The notes under the pieces: model-generated
What the model was told of the DNA's origin: nothing
What the model saw: only the letters and a program-made list of their open reading frames with translations
Database searches by the model: none
Made by a program: the position numbers and the translations under genes
Part shown: one piece after another, positions 7,681-16,714 of the stretch
Numbering within the stretch: the first letter of the stretch is position 1
How the letters are laid out: every line of letters starts with the position of its first letter
Source: Rhodovulum sp. P5
GTDB lineage: Bacteria > Pseudomonadota > Alphaproteobacteria > Rhodobacterales > Rhodobacteraceae
DNA: 64,000 nt
NCBI RefSeq assembly: GCF_002079305.1
Contig: NZ_CP015039.1
Location: 248,001 to 312,000 of the forward strand
Direction: 5' to 3'

Positions 7681-9513
7681 CTCGATATCCTCGTCCTCGC
7701 CGGCCTGCTGGCGTTGCCACATCGCGGCATAGCGGCCGCCGCGGGCCAGAAGGCCATCATGGGTGCCGCGTTCCACGACAAGGCCCCGTTCCAGCACCAC
7801 GATCTCGTCGGCGTCGGCGATGGTGGACAGGCGGTGGGCGATGGCGATGACCGTGCGGCCCTCTCCCATCGCCTTCAGTTGCGCCTGAATCCCGGCCTCT
7901 GTCTCTGAATCGAGTGCCGATGTCGCCTCGTCCAGCAGCAGGACCGGCGGGTTCTTCAAAAGGGTCCGCGCAATGCCGACCCGCTGTTTTTCGCCGCCCG
8001 ACAGCTTCAGCCCGCGTTCGCCCACCTGCGTTTCGTAGCCGTTGGGCAGACTGGCGATGAAGTCGTGGATCTTCGCGGCCTTGGCGGCCTCTTCGATCTC
8101 GGTCCGGGATGCCTCGGGCCGGCCATAGGCGATGTTGTAATAGATCGTGTCGTTGAACAGCACCGTGTCCTGGGGCACCACGCCGATCCGGGCATGCAGG
8201 GACTCTTGCGTCACGTCGCGCACATCCTGACCGTCGATCACCACAGCCCCGTCCGTCGCGTCATAAAAGCGGAACAACAGCCGCCCGATGGTGGACTTGC
8301 CCGCACCGGACGGGCCGACGATGGCGACCTTGCGGCCCGCAGGCACCGTCACGCTGACCCCGTGCAGGATCGGGCGTTCGGGGTCGTAGCCGAAATGGAT
8401 GTCGCGAAACTCCACCGTGCCGCCGGTGACCTTCAGCGCGGGGGCGCCGGGCTTGTCCGTCACCTCGGCGGGTTGTTCCAGCAGGTCGAACATTTCGGAC
8501 ATGTCGATCAGGCTTTGCCGGATCTCGCGATAGACGGTGCCGAGGAAATTCAGCGGCATGGTGATCTGGATCATGTAGGCATTGACCATGACGAAGTCGC
8601 CGGTGGTCAGCTTGCCCGCCTGCACCCCCATCGCCGCCATGACCATCACCGCGATCAGGCCGCCGGTGATCAGGAAGGCCTGTCCGAAATTCAGCAGGGC
8701 GAGAGAGACCGAGGTCTTGATCGCGGCGTCCTCATAGCCCGCCATCGCCTCGTCATAGCGTTCGGCCTCTCGCCGTTCGGCGCCGAAGTATTTCACGGTT
8801 TCGAAGTTCAGCAGGCTGTCGATGGCCTTCTGGTTGGCGTCGGTGTCCTGCTGGTTCATCCGGCGGCGGATCTTTACCCGCCAGTCGGTGACCACGAAGG
8901 TGAACTTGATATAGGCCGCGATGACCGCAGCCACGACAGCCAGATACCAGATGTCGAAGGCCAGCGCGAAGATCACCCCCACCATTGTCAATTCGATGAT
9001 CAGCGGGCCGATGCTGAACAGCAGGAAGCGCAGCAGGAACTCCACCCCCTTAACCCCACGTTCGATGATCCGCGACAGGCCGCCGGTCTTGCGCGTGATG
9101 TGGAAGCGCAGCGACAGGTTGTGGATATGGGTGAACGTCTCCAGCGCAAGCTGGCGAAGTGCCCGCTGCGCCACCTTGGCGAAGATCACGTCGCGCAGTT
9201 GCTGAAAGCCGTTGGTCATCAGCCGCGCCATGCCATAGGCGACGGTCAGGCCCACCGCACCCACCGCCAGCATGGCTGTCTCCGACGCGCCCTCCCCGGT
9301 CAGGGTATCGACCGCTGCTTTATAAAGCAGCGGCATCAGGACCGCGACGACCTTGGCCAGAACCAGCGCGGCCATGGCCAGAACCACCCGGCGCTTGGCC
9401 CAGGTCTGCCCCTCTGGCCAGAGATAGGGCGCCACCTTGCGGATGGTGCGCATCCCCTTTTCACGGTCGAGTTGCGAGAGGTCGGCAGTCGTGGGTCGTC
9501 TTCCGCGGCGCAT
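7672..9513 (-). CDS. Atm1-type ABC exporter (fused permease and ATPase)
   Basis: A 613-residue half-transporter of the ABCB7/Atm1/HMT1 branch. The N-terminal region holds six membrane helices (about residues 40-330) and contains KTGGLSRIIERGVKG, typical of Atm1. The ATPase domain has Walker A GPSGAGKST (about 398), signature LSGGEKQRVGIARTLL (about 502), Walker B VLLLDEATSALD (about 521) and the AIAHRLST switch histidine. Relatives export glutathione-linked metals or sulfur species. An ATG at 9453 is an alternative start. Monocistronic as far as visible. Confidence 0.88.
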   Translation of the reverse strand: MRRGRRPTTADLSQLDREKGMRTIRKVAPYLWPEGQTWAKRRVVLAMAALVLAKVVAVLMPLLYKAAVDTLTGEGASETAMLAVGAVGLTVAYGMARLMTNGFQQLRDVIFAKVAQRALRQLALETFTHIHNLSLRFHITRKTGGLSRIIERGVKGVEFLLRFLLFSIGPLIIELTMVGVIFALAFDIWYLAVVAAVIAAYIKFTFVVTDWRVKIRRRMNQQDTDANQKAIDSLLNFETVKYFGAERREAERYDEAMAGYEDAAIKTSVSLALLNFGQAFLITGGLIAVMVMAAMGVQAGKLTTGDFVMVNAYMIQITMPLNFLGTVYREIRQSLIDMSEMFDLLEQPAEVTDKPGAPALKVTGGTVEFRDIHFGYDPERPILHGVSVTVPAGRKVAIVGPSGAGKSTIGRLLFRFYDATDGAVVIDGQDVRDVTQESLHARIGVVPQDTVLFNDTIYYNIAYGRPEASRTEIEEAAKAAKIHDFIASLPNGYETQVGERGLKLSGGEKQRVGIARTLLKNPPVLLLDEATSALDSETEAGIQAQLKAMGEGRTVIAIAHRLSTIADADEIVVLERGLVVERGTHDGLLARGGRYAAMWQRQQAGEDEDIEAA

Positions 9514-9605
9514 GGATCGGGCTTCTTTCGGTAAATTCGGCGCACACTAATGCCGCATGTGCGAAAAGACCAGTGACCAGATCACCTTTGCCGCGTGGCC
9601 GGTTG

Positions 9606-9767
9606 CTAGCCGTCGGGTTGCGGCTGAACGATTTCCGTCGGCGGCGCATCCTTCGGCACATCGTCGTCATTGGACAGGAACCAGCGAACGACCATCAGCA
9701 CGATCAGAACCTCCCCGCCAATGAGGATCCAGTTCATGGTTTTTCCCTTGGTCTTCCCGTCCGGCAT
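9606..9767 (-). CDS. Small single-helix membrane protein, unknown function
   Basis: A 53-residue ORF with a strong GGGAGGG ribosome site before the ATG at 9767. One hydrophobic helix (WILIGGEVLIVLMVVRWFL) is followed by an acidic and Pro-rich tail. An internal ATG at 9737 (MNWILIG) could also serve. I recognise no family. It faces away from the LOG-family gene at 9868, so the two probably share a divergent promoter region. Confidence 0.6.
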   Translation of the reverse strand: MPDGKTKGKTMNWILIGGEVLIVLMVVRWFLSNDDDVPKDAPPTEIVQPQPDG

Positions 9768-9867
9768 GGCTGTCCCTCCCCGTGCGCAAGCACCGCGCTC
9801 CCTGCGCTTGCGGGACCCTACCAAGCCCGTTATCAGGGGGCCAGACATCCGTCAGCCGAGGCTTTCC

Positions 9868-10425
9868 ATGACCGCCCGAATTCCGTCCGTCTGCGTCTTT
9901 TGCGGCTCCCGCGATGGTGGGCGCGCCCGATATTCCGAAGACGCGGAAACGCTGGGGCGCGCGATTGCCGGGGCGGGCTGGCGCGTCGTCTATGGCGCGG
10001 GCGATATCGGGCTGATGGGGCGCGTGGCCCGCAGTGCGCAACAGGCCGGCGGGCTGACCTTTGGCGTGATCCCCGTGCACCTGTTCGACCGGGAGGTCGG
10101 CAAGCGCGACCTGTCCACCTTCGTCGTCACCGAGAACATGCATGAGCGCAAGAAGGTCATGTTCATGAATTCCGACGCGATCGTGGTGCTGCCGGGCGGT
10201 GCGGGGTCACTGGACGAATTCTTCGAAGTGCTGACTTGGCGCCAGCTGGGTCTGCATGAAAAGCCGATCTTCCTGCTGTCCAGCGAAGGGTTCTGGACGC
10301 CGCTGACGGGCCTGATCGACCATTTCATCGCCGAGGGCTTCGCCGAACGGACGCTACGCGACTATTTCCGTGTGGTGGATGACGTCGACGCCTTGATGGA
10401 TGCCCTGCGCGCCGCCCTGTCCTGA
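9868..10425 (+). CDS. TIGR00730/LOG-family Rossmann-fold protein
   Basis: A 185-residue protein of the LOG family, whose studied members cleave nucleoside 5'-monophosphates (cytokinin riboside phosphoribohydrolase). Signatures are CVFCGSRDG at the N-terminus, GAGDIGLMG, ENMHERKKVMF, and the active-site motif PGGAGSLDEFFE at about residues 109-120. The start at 9868 has CGAGG upstream and matches the usual family N-terminus. Its last 64 bases overlap the end of the convergent rarD-like gene. Bacterial physiological substrate uncertain. Confidence 0.88.
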   Translation: MTARIPSVCVFCGSRDGGRARYSEDAETLGRAIAGAGWRVVYGAGDIGLMGRVARSAQQAGGLTFGVIPVHLFDREVGKRDLSTFVVTENMHERKKVMFMNSDAIVVLPGGAGSLDEFFEVLTWRQLGLHEKPIFLLSSEGFWTPLTGLIDHFIAEGFAERTLRDYFRVVDDVDALMDALRAALS

Positions 10426-11306
10426 CGCAGCGATTCCGCCGAATAGATTGCCAGCGCCGTCCAGATCAGGGCGAAGGCGAAGGCATGCCAGCCGGTGAAG
10501 GCCTCGCCAAACACCAGCGTCGCGACGAAGAACTGAAGCGTCGGGTTCACATACCCCACAAGGCCCAGCGTGGCATAGCCGATGCGCTTGGCCGCATAGG
10601 AAAACAGGATCAGCGGCGTGGCGGTCAGCGGGCCTGACAGCATCAGCAGCACACTGTCGGACAGGTCATGCCCGAAGGTGGCAAGGGTGCGGCCCGTCAG
10701 GCCCGGCCAGCCATGGCCATGCACCCCCCACAGCCAGACCAACGCCACGGGCGCCAGCAGAAACACCTCTGCCGTGACCGAGACGACAGGCCCCGCCGGC
10801 ACGCCGCGCTTGGCCAGCCCGTAAAGCCCGAAGGTCACCGCCAGCGCCAGCGAAACCCACGGCGCGGCCCCCAGCCCCCATGTCAGGCCAGCGACCGCAA
10901 GGCAGGCCAGCCCCACCGCGCCCCATTTGACCGGGGAATGCCGCTCGCCAAGCAGCAGATAGCCAAGCGCGACGGCGACAAGCGGGAAGATGTAATAGCC
11001 AAGGCTTGCCTCTACCGCGCGGCCGATCTGGATGGAGTAGATGAAGAAGAACCAGTTGGTCGACACCATCAACGCGGCAAAGGCCACCAGCGCCAGCGCG
11101 CGGGGGCGCGTCAAAAGCCGGGCCAGTTCGCCCAACCGCCCCTGCCCCGCCAGCACCAGACCGAAGAACACCAGCGACCACAGCGTCCGGTGACCCAGCA
11201 CTTCCTCTGGCGGGACATGGGCGAGCAGCTTGTAATACATCGACGACAGGCCCCAGATGACCGAGGCCCCGATCATCGCGAGAACGCCTTTGCGCGCCTC
11301 GTCCAT
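10362..11306 (-). CDS. rarD: RarD-type EamA/DMT transporter
   Basis: A 314-residue integral membrane protein of the drug/metabolite transporter superfamily with about ten helices in two EamA repeats. RarD-specific stretches include WGLSSMYYKLL, VLGHRTLWS and NWFFFIYSIQIGRAVEASLGYYIFPL. It starts 5 bases after the aminotransferase stop, so the two form an operon. RarD proteins were named for chloramphenicol-sensitivity phenotypes, but the natural substrate is unknown. The 3' end overlaps the LOG gene on the other strand. Confidence 0.88.
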   Translation of the reverse strand: MDEARKGVLAMIGASVIWGLSSMYYKLLAHVPPEEVLGHRTLWSLVFFGLVLAGQGRLGELARLLTRPRALALVAFAALMVSTNWFFFIYSIQIGRAVEASLGYYIFPLVAVALGYLLLGERHSPVKWGAVGLACLAVAGLTWGLGAAPWVSLALAVTFGLYGLAKRGVPAGPVVSVTAEVFLLAPVALVWLWGVHGHGWPGLTGRTLATFGHDLSDSVLLMLSGPLTATPLILFSYAAKRIGYATLGLVGYVNPTLQFFVATLVFGEAFTGWHAFAFALIWTALAIYSAESLRQDRAARRASIKASTSSTTRK

Positions 11307-11311
11307 CCCCG

Positions 11312-12451
11312 TTACCGGTCGGCCATGAAACGGGCGAGCCGGGCAAGCCCTTCCTCGATATCCTCGGTCGAGCGGGCATAGGAAAACCGCAAGGTCCCGG
11401 CCCCCCGGACCGGATCGAAATCCAGCCCCGGCGTGACCGCGACACCGGCCTTTTCAAGGATCTCCGCGGCAAAGGCGCGGCTGTCATCGGTCAGGTCCGA
11501 CACATCGGCATAGACATAGAACGCCCCGTCGGGCGGCGCGATATTGGTGAATCCCGCCTTGGGCAGACCGTCCAGCATCAGGGCGCGGTTCCGGCGGTAG
11601 ACGGCCATGTTGGCCTCCAGCTCCTCGCTGCAGTCCAGCGCGGCAAGGGCCACCACCTGGGACGCATGGGGCGCGCAGATGAACAGGTTCTGCACCAGAC
11701 GTTCCACCCGGCGGATATGATCCTCTGGCACCACCATCCAGCCGACGCGCCAGCCGGTCATCGAGAAATACTTGGAAAACGAGTTGATGATGTAGACATC
11801 GTCGGTGACCTCCAGCGCGGTCACGGCTTTCCGCTCATACTCGATGCCATGATAGATCTCGTCCGAGATAAAGGCCGCACCCCGGGCCTGCGTCGCCCCG
11901 ATCAGCGCGGCCAGCGCGTCCCGATCCAGCATGGTGCCAGAGGGGTTGGCGGGTGACGCCACAAGCAGCCCGTCCAGATCGTCCGGCAGATCCTCGGGCA
12001 CCGGTTGCAGGCGGTGCTGGAGCGCGGTCTCGATCATCACGGTTTCAAGCCCCAGCGCCTGCAGGATCGCCTTGTAGGAGGGATAGCCGGGCGCGCCGAT
12101 ACCCACCCGCGCCCCGATGTCGAAAAGCGAGGTGAAGGCCAGCGTGAACCCGCCCGAGGACCCCGGCGTGATCACCACCCTGTCGGGGTTCAGATCGACC
12201 CCGTACCAGTCGTCGTACATCTTCGCGATGCGGGCACGCAGCGCCGGCAGGCCCAGCCCCACGGTATAGCCAAGGGGGTTGTCCTCCATCGCGCGGGCAA
12301 GGGCGGCGCGGGCGGCGGCGGGCGCCGGTGTGCCGGGCTGGCCGACCTCCATATGGATGATATGACGCCCTGCGGCTTCGGCGCGCGACGCGGCCTCCAT
12401 CACGTCCATCACAATGAAGGGATCGACCTCACCGCGCCTTGATACCCGCAT
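11312..12451 (-). CDS. Pyridoxal-phosphate aminotransferase, class I/II
   Basis: A 379-residue fold-type I aminotransferase. It has the N-terminal HMEVGQPGTPAP, SPANPSG for cofactor and substrate contact, DEIYHGIEYE, and the PLP lysine in NSFSKYFSMTGWRVGW (about residue 227). The ATG at 12451 has a near-perfect AAGGAGG. Substrate cannot be assigned; aspartate- or alanine-type specificity is possible. It is translated divergently from the M48 protease and is co-transcribed with the RarD-type transporter, a pairing that might mean amino-acid export. Confidence 0.85.
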   Translation of the reverse strand: MRVSRRGEVDPFIVMDVMEAASRAEAAGRHIIHMEVGQPGTPAPAAARAALARAMEDNPLGYTVGLGLPALRARIAKMYDDWYGVDLNPDRVVITPGSSGGFTLAFTSLFDIGARVGIGAPGYPSYKAILQALGLETVMIETALQHRLQPVPEDLPDDLDGLLVASPANPSGTMLDRDALAALIGATQARGAAFISDEIYHGIEYERKAVTALEVTDDVYIINSFSKYFSMTGWRVGWMVVPEDHIRRVERLVQNLFICAPHASQVVALAALDCSEELEANMAVYRRNRALMLDGLPKAGFTNIAPPDGAFYVYADVSDLTDDSRAFAAEILEKAGVAVTPGLDFDPVRGAGTLRFSYARSTEDIEEGLARLARFMADR

Positions 12452-12474
12452 GCCCGCCTCCTTAAGGTGCTGCC

Positions 12475-13862
12475 ATGCGGGCTTTCTTCCAGCGCAAAGG
12501 CACAAGGTCAATGGCACCCGTCCGGTCCCGCCCCTTCGCGTCCTTGGCGGGTACGCTGTTCCTGGCCGTTTCGCTGTTGCTGGCGCCCTTGCCGCTGCGC
12601 GCGCAGACCCTGATCCGCGATGCGGAGATCGAACATGCGCTGCGCGAACTGACCCGCCCCTTGGCCAATGCGGCAGGGGTCGGAACCTCTTCGCTGAAAA
12701 TTCTGGTGCTGAACGACAGCGACATGAATGCCTTTGTCGCCAATGGCCAGACGATCATCATCCATTCCGGGCTGATCCTGCGGCTGGGCAGTGCTGCGGA
12801 ATTGCAGGGGGTGATCGCGCACGAACTGGCCCATATCGCCAACGGTCATTTTGCCCGGCGCCTGTCCAACCTGCAAAACGCCCGCTCCGCCGCGGCGCTG
12901 GGGCTCGTCGCCTCTCTGGCCGTGGCGGCGGCGGGCGGGGAGAGGCCGCCGCGGGGCTGGCCATCGGCACCGGGTCGGCCGCGCAAAGGCGGTTTTTTAC
13001 CCATACCCGGGCCGAGGAAGCCTCCGCCGACCAGGCGGGGGTTCGATACATGGCACGGGCCGGGGTTGCGCCGCAGGCGATGGTGGAGGTGCTTGACCGG
13101 TTTCGCGGGCAGGAATCGCTCAGCGCCGCGCGGCAGGATCCGTATGTGCGCACCCATCCCCTGACCGCGGACCGGCTGCGCGCGATGAAGGGGTTCGCCG
13201 CGGCCTATGCCGACAAGGCCAGGGACGATCCCGAGGCCGAATACTGGTTCGCCCGCGCCAAGGGCAAGCTGGGCGCCTTCCTGCAAAGCCCGCGCTATAC
13301 CCTGCGCAAGGTCGGCAAGGATAGCTCCGGCATCGCGCATATGCGGCGCGCCATCGCCTATCACCGGCAGCCCAACCCCGACAAGGCCGCCGCCGAGATG
13401 CGCGCGTTGGAGGCCGAGCGCCCGAACGACCCCTATGTGCATGAGCTGAAGGGGCAGATCCTGCTGGAATCCCGGCGCTTTGCCCCCGCGGTCAAGGCCT
13501 ATGCCCGCGCGGTGGACCTCGCCCCCGGAAATGCGCTGATCCTTGGCGGATATGGCCGCGCGCTTCTGGCACTCAACACCAAGGACGGCAACCGAAAGGC
13601 GCTGGCCGCGCTGGAAAAGGCCCGGGCGCGCGACCCCTATCAACCGCGGCTCTTGCGCGATCTGGCGGTCGCCTATGCCCGGGGCGGCAATAACGGCATG
13701 GCCTCTGTCGCGACGGCGGAACGCTATGCGGTCATGGGGCGGATGAAGGATGCCGCCATGCATGCGGAACGCGCGATGGGGATGGTGCCGCGCGGTTCCC
13801 CGGGCTGGCTGCGGGCGCAGGATGTTCTGGCCACCGCCGAAGCGGCGAAAAAGCGCGGATGA
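12475..13862 (+). pseudogene. M48 metalloprotease with TPR tail (BepA-like), frameshifted
   Basis: A periplasmic zinc protease resembling BepA/LoiP quality-control enzymes. It has a signal peptide (FLAVSLLLAPLPLRA), the zinc motif HELAH at residues 116-120, the downstream glutamate region EEASADQAGVRYMARAG, HPLTADRL, and tetratricopeptide-like repeats over the last third. The frame breaks at a run of four G (12937-12940). Adding one G gives AAAGGGEAAAGLAIGTG and a 462-residue product. The stop overlaps the next gene by 4 nt (ATGA), which supports an intact gene and a sequencing error. Outer-membrane protein maintenance would fit the DsbA neighbours. Confidence 0.82.
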
Positions 13863-14575
13863 GATTTGCGCTGGTCTTCCTTCTCATGGCGCAGACGGCC
13901 CATGCGGGGCTGTTCGACGCGCGGGAGCGTGCGGCCCTGGGCCAGGAACTGCGCGCCTACCTGCTGAGCCATCCGGAGGTGATCGGCGAGGCGCTGGCCG
14001 GTGCGGAAGACCGCCGCTATCAGGCCCATGTGGACGACGATCTGGCCCTGCTGAACCGTCACGCCGCGGCGCTGTTTCACGACAACCGGGACTGGACCTT
14101 CGGCAATCCCGCGGGCGATGTCAGCATGGTGGTCTTCATCGACTACGGATGCGCGGCGTGCCAACGGGCGCTGGACGCCGCGCGCGAAGTGCTGGCATCG
14201 GACCCGGGCCTTCGCCTTGTGGTCAAGGACACGCCCAGCGGCCCCGACATGACCGCCGCGCGCTTTGCCGAGGCCGTGCGCCAGATCGCCCCGCCCGAAA
14301 CCTACATGCAGGCGCAGGACGCGTTGTTCGCGGCCCCGGATTTCACGCCCGAGACGTTGAACGCCATCGCGCGGGCGCTGACCCTTGACCCGGCGGCGGT
14401 TACCGCGCGCATGGCGGCGCCCGAGACCGCGGCGCGACTGATGGCCAACCGGGCGCTGGCCGACGCGCTCGACCTTGGGCCGCCGTCCTATGTTCTGCCG
14501 CGCACGATGGTGCGCGGCGACGTCCCCGCCATCGCGCTGTCCCGTATCGTGGAATCCATGCGCCGCAAGAAGTGA
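13859..14575 (+). CDS. DsbA-family thioredoxin-fold protein with CAAC active site
   Basis: A 238-residue exported protein. A signal peptide (LVFLLMAQTAHA) is followed by a helical N-terminal segment and a thioredoxin domain with active site C98-A-A-C101 in DYGCAACQRA. The usual TP cis-proline loop reads PPSYVLP. The N-terminal block RAALGQELRAYLLSHPEV parallels the next gene, so the two are tandem paralogues. CAAC is an unusual dipeptide for DsbA oxidases (CPHC) and suggests a different redox potential. Translationally coupled to the M48 protease. Confidence 0.82.
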   Translation: MRFALVFLLMAQTAHAGLFDARERAALGQELRAYLLSHPEVIGEALAGAEDRRYQAHVDDDLALLNRHAAALFHDNRDWTFGNPAGDVSMVVFIDYGCAACQRALDAAREVLASDPGLRLVVKDTPSGPDMTAARFAEAVRQIAPPETYMQAQDALFAAPDFTPETLNAIARALTLDPAAVTARMAAPETAARLMANRALADALDLGPPSYVLPRTMVRGDVPAIALSRIVESMRRKK

Positions 14576-14665
14576 CCGGGCCGCCCCCATTTCCCCATTG
14601 GCCCCGCCCCCGTGATATGGTGGAAAGGACAGCGACCGCGCACGTAAAACGAAAGAGACCGACCC

Positions 14666-15412
14666 ATGACCCGCATTTCCACCGCCGCGCTTCTGGCCCT
14701 CGGCCTCGCCACCTCGGCCCATGCCTTCGATATCACCGACATGACCGAGTCTGAACGCAGCGCCTTCCGCGCCGAGGTGCGGGCCTATCTGATGGACAAC
14801 CCCGAGGTGCTGATGGAGGCCATCGGCGTTCTGGAAGAGCGCCAGGCCAAGCAACAGGCGGCCAGCGACGAAACCCTTGTCCAGACCAATGCCAACGCCT
14901 TGTTCGAGGATGGCTATTCCTGGGTCGGCGGCAATCTTGACGGCGACATCACCATGGTCGAATTCGTCGACTACAAATGCGGCTATTGCCGCAAGGCCCA
15001 TGACGAGGTCGCCAAGCTGGTGAATACCGATGGCAACATCAAATTCATCCTGAAGGAATTCCCGATCCTGGGGCAGGAATCGGTGCTGTCCTCCCGCTTT
15101 GCCATCGCGACCAAGCAACTGGCCGGCGACGACACCTACAAGAAGGTGCATGACAAGCTGATCACCTTCCGTGGCACGATCAACGACGACAACCTGCGGC
15201 GTCTGGCAGAGTCCTTCGATCTGGATGCCGATGCCGTCATGGCGCAAATGGCCGCGCCAGAGGTCGATACGGTTCTGGCCGAAAACCGCGCGCTGGCGCA
15301 GCGCATGAACATATCCGGCACGCCGACCTTCGTTTTGGGCCCGAAAATGCTGCGGGGCTACGTGCCGCTGGACGGCATGCGCCAGATCGTGGCGGGCGTG
15401 CGGGCAGAGTGA
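14666..15412 (+). CDS. DsbA-family protein with CGYC active site
   Basis: A 248-residue periplasmic thiol protein. Signal peptide ALLALGLATSAHA, an N-terminal helical region (RAEVRAYLMDNPEVLMEAI) like that used for oligomerisation in ScsC/BcfH-type proteins, then the thioredoxin domain with C105-G-Y-C108 and the cis-proline loop SGTPTFVLG. It could be an oxidase or isomerase of the Com1/ScsC group. It lies 90 bases after its paralogue and ends at a clear terminator hairpin. Confidence 0.87.
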   Translation: MTRISTAALLALGLATSAHAFDITDMTESERSAFRAEVRAYLMDNPEVLMEAIGVLEERQAKQQAASDETLVQTNANALFEDGYSWVGGNLDGDITMVEFVDYKCGYCRKAHDEVAKLVNTDGNIKFILKEFPILGQESVLSSRFAIATKQLAGDDTYKKVHDKLITFRGTINDDNLRRLAESFDLDADAVMAQMAAPEVDTVLAENRALAQRMNISGTPTFVLGPKMLRGYVPLDGMRQIVAGVRAE

Positions 15413-15421
15413 AAACGAAAA

Positions 15422-15442
15422 AGGGGCGGCTGAGCCGCCCCT
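15422..15442. terminator. Hairpin after the second DsbA-like gene
   Basis: Perfect 9-bp stem AGGGGCGGC / GCCGCCCCT with a TGA loop, 10 bases after the stop at 15412. Followed by GTGAAGG rather than T, so it may act by stalling. Confidence 0.7.
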
Positions 15443-15461
15443 GTGAAGGTCGAACTTCCCA

Positions 15462-15486
15462 AAAGGCCGGCGCAGCGCCGGCCTTT
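15462..15486. terminator. Hairpin after ispG (probably bidirectional)
   Basis: Perfect stem AAAGGCCGGC (15462-15471) with GCCGGCCTTT (15477-15486) and a 5-base loop. It sits 2 bases beyond the ispG stop and ends in TTT/TTTT on both strands. Together with the hairpin at 15422 it separates two convergent genes. Confidence 0.8.
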
Positions 15487-15488
15487 CG

Positions 15489-16625
15489 TTATTCCGCAGC
15501 TTCCACTTCGGCCGCGGCCGCGGCGGCCTCGATCTCGGCGGCTTTCTTTTCCACCTGCGCGACGATGTGGTCCACCATCTCCTCGTTCGAGATGCGGTGG
15601 TCCTGCTTGCCCGCCAGATAGACCATGCCATTGCCCGCGCCGCCGCCGGTAAAGCCGACATCGGTCATCAGCGCCTCACCGGGGCCATTCACGACGCAGC
15701 CGATGATCGACAGGCTCATCGGGGTCTTGATGTGTTCCAGCCGTTTTTCCAGCGCCTCGACCGTCTTGATCACGTCAAAGCCCTGCCGGGCGCAAGACGG
15801 GCAGGAGATGATGTTCACGCCGCGATGGCGCAGGCCCAGCGATTTCAGGATCTCGTAGCCGACCTTGACCTCTTCCACCGGGTCTGCCGACAGCGACACG
15901 CGGATCGTGTCACCCACGCCCGACCAAAGCAGGTTGCCGAGGCCGATGGCCGACTTGATCGTGCCGGACACGAACCCGCCCGCCTCGGTGATACCAAGGT
16001 GGAGCGGCGCATCGGTCGCCTCGGCGATGCCCTGATAGGCGGCGGCGGCCAGGAACACGTCAGACGCCTTCACGCTGATCTTGAACTCGAAGAAGTCATT
16101 GTCTTCGAGGATGCGGATATGTTCGAGCGCGGATTCGACCATCGCCTCCGGGCAGGGTTCGCCGTATTTGTCGAGCAGGTGCTTTTCCAGCGACCCGGCA
16201 TTCACCCCGATCCGCATCGAACAGCCGTGGTCGCGGGCGGCCTTGATGACCTCTTTGACCCGCTTCTCGTCCCCGATATTGCCGGGATTGATCCGCAGGC
16301 AGGAGGCGCCGGCCTCGGCCGCCTCGATCCCGCGCTTGTAGTGGAAATGGATGTCGGCGACGATCGGCACCGGGCTTTCGGCGACGATCTCTTTCAGCGC
16401 GCGCGAGGAATCCTCATCCGGCACGGAAATCCGCACGATGTCCGCCCCGGCCTCTGCGGCGCGCAGGACCTGACCGATCGTGCCCTTGATATCGGTCGTG
16501 ACCGTGTTGGTCATGGTCTGGACCGAGATGGGCGCATCGCCCCCCACGGCCACGGGGCCAACATGAATCTGACGGGACTTGCGGCGTTCGATATGGCGCC
16601 AAGGGCGCGCAGCGTGGAGCGACAT
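15489..16625 (-). CDS. ispG: 4-hydroxy-3-methylbut-2-enyl-diphosphate synthase
   Basis: A 378-residue iron-sulfur enzyme converting MEcPP to HMBPP in the MEP isoprenoid pathway. It has the N-terminal [23 protein letters not shown], barrel motifs [11 protein letters not shown] and LRINPGNIG, and the 4Fe-4S ligand regions [12 protein letters not shown] and [13 protein letters not shown]. The C-terminus carries an Ala/Glu-rich extension. The start at 16625 matches the family N-terminus; an open extension to 16688 does not. It lies 89 bases after the RodZ-like gene on the same strand. Confidence 0.95.
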   Translation of the reverse strand: MSLHAARPWRHIERRKSRQIHVGPVAVGGDAPISVQTMTNTVTTDIKGTIGQVLRAAEAGADIVRISVPDEDSSRALKEIVAESPVPIVADIHFHYKRGIEAAEAGASCLRINPGNIGDEKRVKEVIKAARDHGCSMRIGVNAGSLEKHLLDKYGEPCPEAMVESALEHIRILEDNDFFEFKISVKASDVFLAAAAYQGIAEATDAPLHLGITEAGGFVSGTIKSAIGLGNLLWSGVGDTIRVSLSADPVEEVKVGYEILKSLGLRHRGVNIISCPSCARQGFDVIKTVEALEKRLEHIKTPMSLSIIGCVVNGPGEALMTDVGFTGGGAGNGMVYLAGKQDHRISNEEMVDHIVAQVEKKAAEIEAAAAAAEVEAAE

Positions 16626-16714
16626 CGGAATAACCTGTTCGGGCGTTGGGTGTTTACGCCTTCTGGATAGTGGATTAACCGCCGCCACGCAACGCGCGCC
16701 GGTGTCGCCTCTCG

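Noticed and set aside
13724..15661. 645-codon minus-strand open frame across the DsbA-like genes
   Set aside because: Crosses two terminators and convergent real genes; composition is antisense-like.
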